A program made the translations under genes and the position numbers. A stretch of 7,425 nucleotides of DNA, taken from positions 1 to 7,425 of the forward strand of contig JAPOOQ010000456.1 of the NCBI GenBank assembly GCA_026713345.1. The letters are read 5' to 3'. Each line of letters starts with the position of its first letter. Within the stretch, counting starts at the first letter, position 1. Origin of the DNA: Gemmatimonadota bacterium. Lineage in GTDB: Bacteria; Gemmatimonadota; Gemmatimonadetes; Longimicrobiales; Gaopeijiaceae. The notes beneath the pieces are model-generated. The model saw nothing but the letters and a program-made list of their open reading frames with translations, was not told where the DNA came from and searched no databases. This document shows positions 5,075-7,425 of the stretch, in pieces.

Positions 5075-5344
5075 ACCAACACGATTTGCGGCGAGGCCGC
5101 GGCCGACGCCGACGTGACCCCGTTTGTGGAGCACGTCGATTGCCCGGAATGCCTCAGGCAGCTGATCGCGGCAGCGCAGCAAATCGATGACCCGGGGCCG
5201 CCCGCACACGCACCCATCCAGATTATCAACCGGATCGAGGGCGAGCGGCACCCGCGCGAACGGTCGGACGATGACGATGGGTCGGGGACAATCCTGGCCT
5301 TGATCATCATCGCCGCTGTCGTCGCGTGGGCGTGGGGCCTGTGA
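5048..5344 (+). CDS. Small tail-anchored protein with a Cys-based metal motif, 98 aa
   Basis: The ATG at 5048 follows GGAG (5040-5043) and lies 24 nt after the nuclease stop, so the two genes are probably cotranscribed. The N-terminal part (residues 1-40) has His3, Cys14 in TICGE, and CPEC (Cys32, Cys35) in HVDCPECLRQL. This layout, one Cys-Gly followed by a CxxC-Leu helix, resembles small phage- and plasmid-borne zinc-binding proteins that I know only as hypotheticals. A Pro-rich and acidic linker follows (49-79). Then comes a clear hydrophobic C-terminal helix, about 80-97 (ILALIIIAAVVAWAW), that would anchor it in the inner membrane with the Cys domain probably in the cytosol. The membrane anchor beside a nuclease recalls defence gene pairs, but that is inference. 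Its first nine codons are duplicated upstream of the nuclease gene. Confidence 0.72.
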   Translation: MTHYKRPYATNTICGEAAADADVTPFVEHVDCPECLRQLIAAAQQIDDPGPPAHAPIQIINRIEGERHPRERSDDDDGSGTILALIIIAAVVAWAWGL

Positions 5345-5426
5345 GGCGCGAGCTCCGTCTCGCGCTGGGGCGGCCCGGGCCTTGCGCGGCTGTTGAGCGG
5401 TCCCCACGTTGCCCGGTGTTGAACAA

Positions 5427-5451
5427 CGGCCCGGCCTTGCCGTGCGGGCCG
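5427..5451 (+). terminator. GC-rich hairpin after the nuclease/small-protein pair
   Basis: CGGCCCG at 5427-5433 pairs perfectly with CGGGCCG at 5445-5451 around an 11-nt loop. It lies in the 219-nt gap between the 98-aa gene and the lipoprotein gene. No T-run follows, so it may be a weak or factor-assisted terminator, or chance pairing in GC-rich DNA. Confidence 0.3.
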
Positions 5452-5480
5452 GACAAGCTAAGGGGGGAAGGCGTCCGGAA

Positions 5481-5511
5481 TTGGACCAGAGAGCCGGAGA
5501 CGGTGTAGTAT
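5481..5511 (+). promoter_or_regulatory. Possible promoter of the 221-aa lipoprotein
   Basis: TTGGAC at 5481-5486 and TAGTAT at 5506-5511 resemble sigma-70 boxes, but the 19-nt spacer is longer than ideal. TAGTAT ends 52 nt before the start codon at 5564. The same hexamer precedes the mini-lipoprotein on the other strand (2269-2274). Confidence 0.35.
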
Positions 5512-5563
5512 TCCGGGAAGGCAGTCCTTACAAGGCACCCCGCTGCCCGAAAGGCGGAACCCG

Positions 5564-6229
5564 ATGAAGACCTGGACCGGAAACCCCCTGACCCTGGCCG
5601 CGCTGGCCGCTACGCTCACCCTGGCCGGTTGCATCGAGGACGCCCCCGGCGTGGCCGCAGCCCCCGAATCCGCCCCCGGAGACCCGGCCATCTACGCCCC
5701 CGACGGCTGGCCCCTCCAGATCGGGGGAAAGGTGTCCGAACGGAGACGCCATGAGCTTCACGCGGAGTTTGTGACCTTGGGGAGCACTTGGGCGGTCAAC
5801 GTCGTGAATGGGCAGACGTACGCTGCCCGGTACGGCTACGGCACCGGATCGCTGCCCGACGAAGACCCCGAGTTCATGTACGAGCGCTTTGGCCTGACCG
5901 GCAGTCACTATGTCTACGAAGGCCACTTTCCGGCGACGGTTCCCGATGTGTTCTTCCAAGATGAGCACCTGTTGCCGGAGCACCTTCGCGGGCGGATCGA
6001 GTACCACGAACACGTCATGCGGCTGCGCAACCCCAGACAGCAGCGGGAGTGGGAAGAGAACAGGGCCCGGATGAGGGCCGAGGGGCTCCTTAAACAGCGA
6101 CCGACGCCCCCGTGGGCCGCGCCCGTGAACGGGCCGGGGCCTGCAACGCTCCCGCCGGTCACCGCTGGAGACGGCTCGGCTCGAACCCGCCCCCGACCGT
6201 CAGGCCCCAGCCGCTCTTGGAGCGGCTGA
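5564..6229 (+). CDS. Lipoprotein of unknown function, 221 aa
   Basis: The N-terminus is a clear lipoprotein signal: MKTW, a hydrophobic Leu/Ala stretch, and LAGC with the acylated Cys at residue 23. The start at 5564 is supported by AAAGGCGG upstream. A short Ala/Pro/Glu-rich spacer (about 24-42) leads to a compact domain (about 43-150), which has many aromatic and acidic residues, for example YAARYGYGTG (87-96), DPEFMYERFG (101-110) and HYVYEGHF (115-122). A charged helix-like part follows (150-178), then a Pro-rich tail. I do not recognise the domain. The last 23 residues (about 199-221) are Arg/Ser/Pro-rich and lie antisense to the end of the convergent beta-barrel gene, a 71-bp overlap. 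That tail probably arose by read-through after loss of an earlier stop. Expected location: outer membrane or periplasm. Confidence 0.75.
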   Translation: MKTWTGNPLTLAALAATLTLAGCIEDAPGVAAAPESAPGDPAIYAPDGWPLQIGGKVSERRRHELHAEFVTLGSTWAVNVVNGQTYAARYGYGTGSLPDEDPEFMYERFGLTGSHYVYEGHFPATVPDVFFQDEHLLPEHLRGRIEYHEHVMRLRNPRQQREWEENRARMRAEGLLKQRPTPPWAAPVNGPGPATLPPVTAGDGSARTRPRPSGPSRSWSG

Positions 6230-7425
6230 ACCCGCCGGACCATGCGAGAAGCCGGCCGCCCGGCAGGCGCAGGGCATAGCGGCCGCGCGCGTCGAGCGAC
6301 CACGGCCCGTCGGTCGCGGCGGCGGGCGGGCCGTGTCCGCCGAGCCGCTCCCGCCACAGCGCGCCGGAGGCGGCCGCGGGGCCGCCCCATTGCGGCGAGA
6401 CGGAGAGCGACAGCCCCTCCTCGGCCGATGGACTGCCGACGCTGAGCGTCACGCCCAAGCCCCGCTCCTCGTAGCCCTCGGCGGAGTGGATCAACAGGAT
6501 CCGGCCCTGCGCGTCGATGCGGACGGAGCCACCCGCGGCCCGGAACCCGCCGGCCATTTCGAGCCCCGATCCCGTCTGGCCCGCGCCGCCGTCGCGCCGC
6601 GCGCTCGCCTCGCCGAACACCTCAAGCGCCATGGCTCCGAAGCGCGTCGAAGGAGCTATTTCGACGCCCAGCCGCTGCTGGTGGACCGCCGCGCTGCGGC
6701 CGTCCACGGTCTCCGCGCCCGCGCCGGTCGCGAGCCGCGCCCACGCGGCGTCGGCCCGCAGCCCGAACCAGCCTGCCAGGCGGCGGCGCACCTCGAAGAG
6801 CCCGAGGCCGAGGTCCAAATCGCTCTCGCCCACGCGCCCCGTCGCGCGCGCGTTCTCGGCCGATCCCCAACCGCCGCCCGCCATCGTCCACACCGACGTG
6901 GACCCGTCCGACCAGCGCAGGTAGGGATGCACCCCCGTCAGCGAGGTCTCGAGGCGTCCTTCGGCCGCTCCGGCGCGCCAGTCGCCCCCGCCCCGGCTTC
7001 TCGCCACCGCCACGCCCGCGAGCCAGCGCCCGCCGAGTGCCCGGTCGAGTCCGGCCCAGCCCGTCCGCAGGCCGCCCTCGTAGCCGCGATCCGCCGCCGG
7101 ATCGCCCGCGAACGTCTGGAGGTCGCCCTGGCCCCAGAGCCGCCAGCCGCCTCCGCCTCCGGCCGTGTCCTGCGCGGCCGCCTTCGCGCCGCCCCACGCG
7201 AACAGGAACTCCGTGCCGCCGCCGGACGCTCCCAGGCCTGCCGCGGCCCCGAGGCCGTTCAGGCCCAGCGCCCCCGCAACGCTCGCGGGGTCCGGAGGCC
7301 CGCCCGAACCGCTCCCATCGGCGGCCTCCGCCGCCAACGCCACCAGTCCCCGCTCGGCCTCCGCGAGACCGCCGCCCCGCAGATAGCGCGACGCCGTCCA
7401 GTCCGCGAGCAGCCCCTCCGCCGCC
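6159..7425 (-). CDS. Autotransporter-type outer membrane beta-barrel, C-terminal part (5' end outside window)
   Basis: The minus-strand frame is open from the right edge to a TGA at 6159-6161, giving 421 codons in the window. The upstream part, including any passenger domain and signal peptide, lies beyond 7425. A GTG at 7343 exists but is probably internal, because protein-like sequence (ADWTASRYLRGG) continues before it. The sequence is a run of alternating amphipathic strands ending in aromatic or small residues with Gly-rich turns: WRLWGQGDLQTFAG (near 7105-7150), GRWLAGVAVARSRGGGDW, TGVHPYLRWSDGSTSVWTMAGG, GWFGLRADAAWARL, and the closing LLAWSGGFSRSKSGWGLTVG. This is the pattern of autotransporter (type V secretion) barrels, about 300 residues long, preceded by a low-complexity Gly/Ala/Ser linker (about 7240-7330). 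It inserts in the outer membrane and would export or display the missing N-terminal part. Its end overlaps the convergent lipoprotein gene. It ends RLQR rather than in the usual terminal aromatic. Confidence 0.8.
   Translation of the reverse strand, partial: AAEGLLADWTASRYLRGGGLAEAERGLVALAAEAADGSGSGGPPDPASVAGALGLNGLGAAAGLGASGGGTEFLFAWGGAKAAAQDTAGGGGGWRLWGQGDLQTFAGDPAADRGYEGGLRTGWAGLDRALGGRWLAGVAVARSRGGGDWRAGAAEGRLETSLTGVHPYLRWSDGSTSVWTMAGGGWGSAENARATGRVGESDLDLGLGLFEVRRRLAGWFGLRADAAWARLATGAGAETVDGRSAAVHQQRLGVEIAPSTRFGAMALEVFGEASARRDGGAGQTGSGLEMAGGFRAAGGSVRIDAQGRILLIHSAEGYEERGLGVTLSVGSPSAEEGLSLSVSPQWGGPAAASGALWRERLGGHGPPAAATDGPWSLDARGRYALRLPGGRLLAWSGGFSRSKSGWGLTVGGGFEPSRLQR

Noticed and set aside
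5326..5508. 60-codon ORF after the 98-aa gene
   Set aside because: It overlaps the end of the 98-aa gene, has no clear ribosome site, and covers the hairpin and putative promoter region. Its composition is not protein-like.
6242..6924. Plus-strand ORFs opposite the beta-barrel gene
   Set aside because: Ala/Arg/Pro-rich shadows of the minus-strand barrel coding sequence, without ribosome sites.
1..7425. tRNA, rRNA or riboswitch genes
   Set aside because: I looked for cloverleaf-like arms and conserved RNA motifs by eye and found none. This is a visual check, not a covariance-model search.

Overview
The window is GC-rich (with tightly packed G/C-ending codons in the clear genes) and encodes at least three lipoprotein-type signal peptides plus an outer-membrane autotransporter-like beta-barrel, so the host is a diderm (Gram-negative-type) bacterium. 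The choice-of-anchor B lipoprotein together with the glycine/alanine-rich barrel reminds me of marine or sponge-associated Gemmatimonadota and similar uncultured lineages. That placement is an impression from protein style, not a search result.

Layout, left to right. Positions 1-227 hold nothing I recognise. Positions 228-500 hold a small ORF with a good ribosome binding site but no recognised family. Positions 607-1872 encode a secreted/lipid-anchored choice-of-anchor B (LVIVD-like beta-propeller) protein. Convergent to it, on the minus strand, is a 52-residue mini-lipoprotein (2030-2188). From about 2426 to 3970 the DNA is littered with remains of IS1595/ISXO2-type insertion sequences. There are three copies of a 42-44 nt terminal repeat, all in the same orientation (2426-2467, 2880-2923, 3841-3882), and two broken transposase fragments in opposite orientations (2631-2839 plus, 3680-3781 minus). 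An intact 227-residue protein of unknown function (2983-3666) sits between these remnants.

The accessory core follows. An orphan nuclease-like protein with a type I restriction R-subunit N-terminal fold (COG4748-like, 3956-5023) is followed 24 nt later by a 98-residue protein with a putative Cys/His metal site and a C-terminal membrane anchor (5048-5344). The first nine codons of the 98-residue gene are duplicated at 3791-3819, just before the nuclease gene, so the nuclease segment is bracketed by 29-nt direct repeats. The upstream copy now begins a 58-codon chimeric ORF that reads through the IS end and overlaps the nuclease start codon. No methylase or specificity subunit is visible, so this is not a complete restriction-modification system. 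A small IS-borne defence-type module is the most interesting reading, and it is an inference.

The right side carries a 221-residue lipoprotein of unknown function (5564-6229). Its tail overlaps by 71 bp the convergent minus-strand gene for an autotransporter-type beta-barrel, whose 5' part lies beyond position 7425. The flanking genes look like ordinary envelope genes, whereas 2426-5344 looks like acquired and rearranged accessory DNA.
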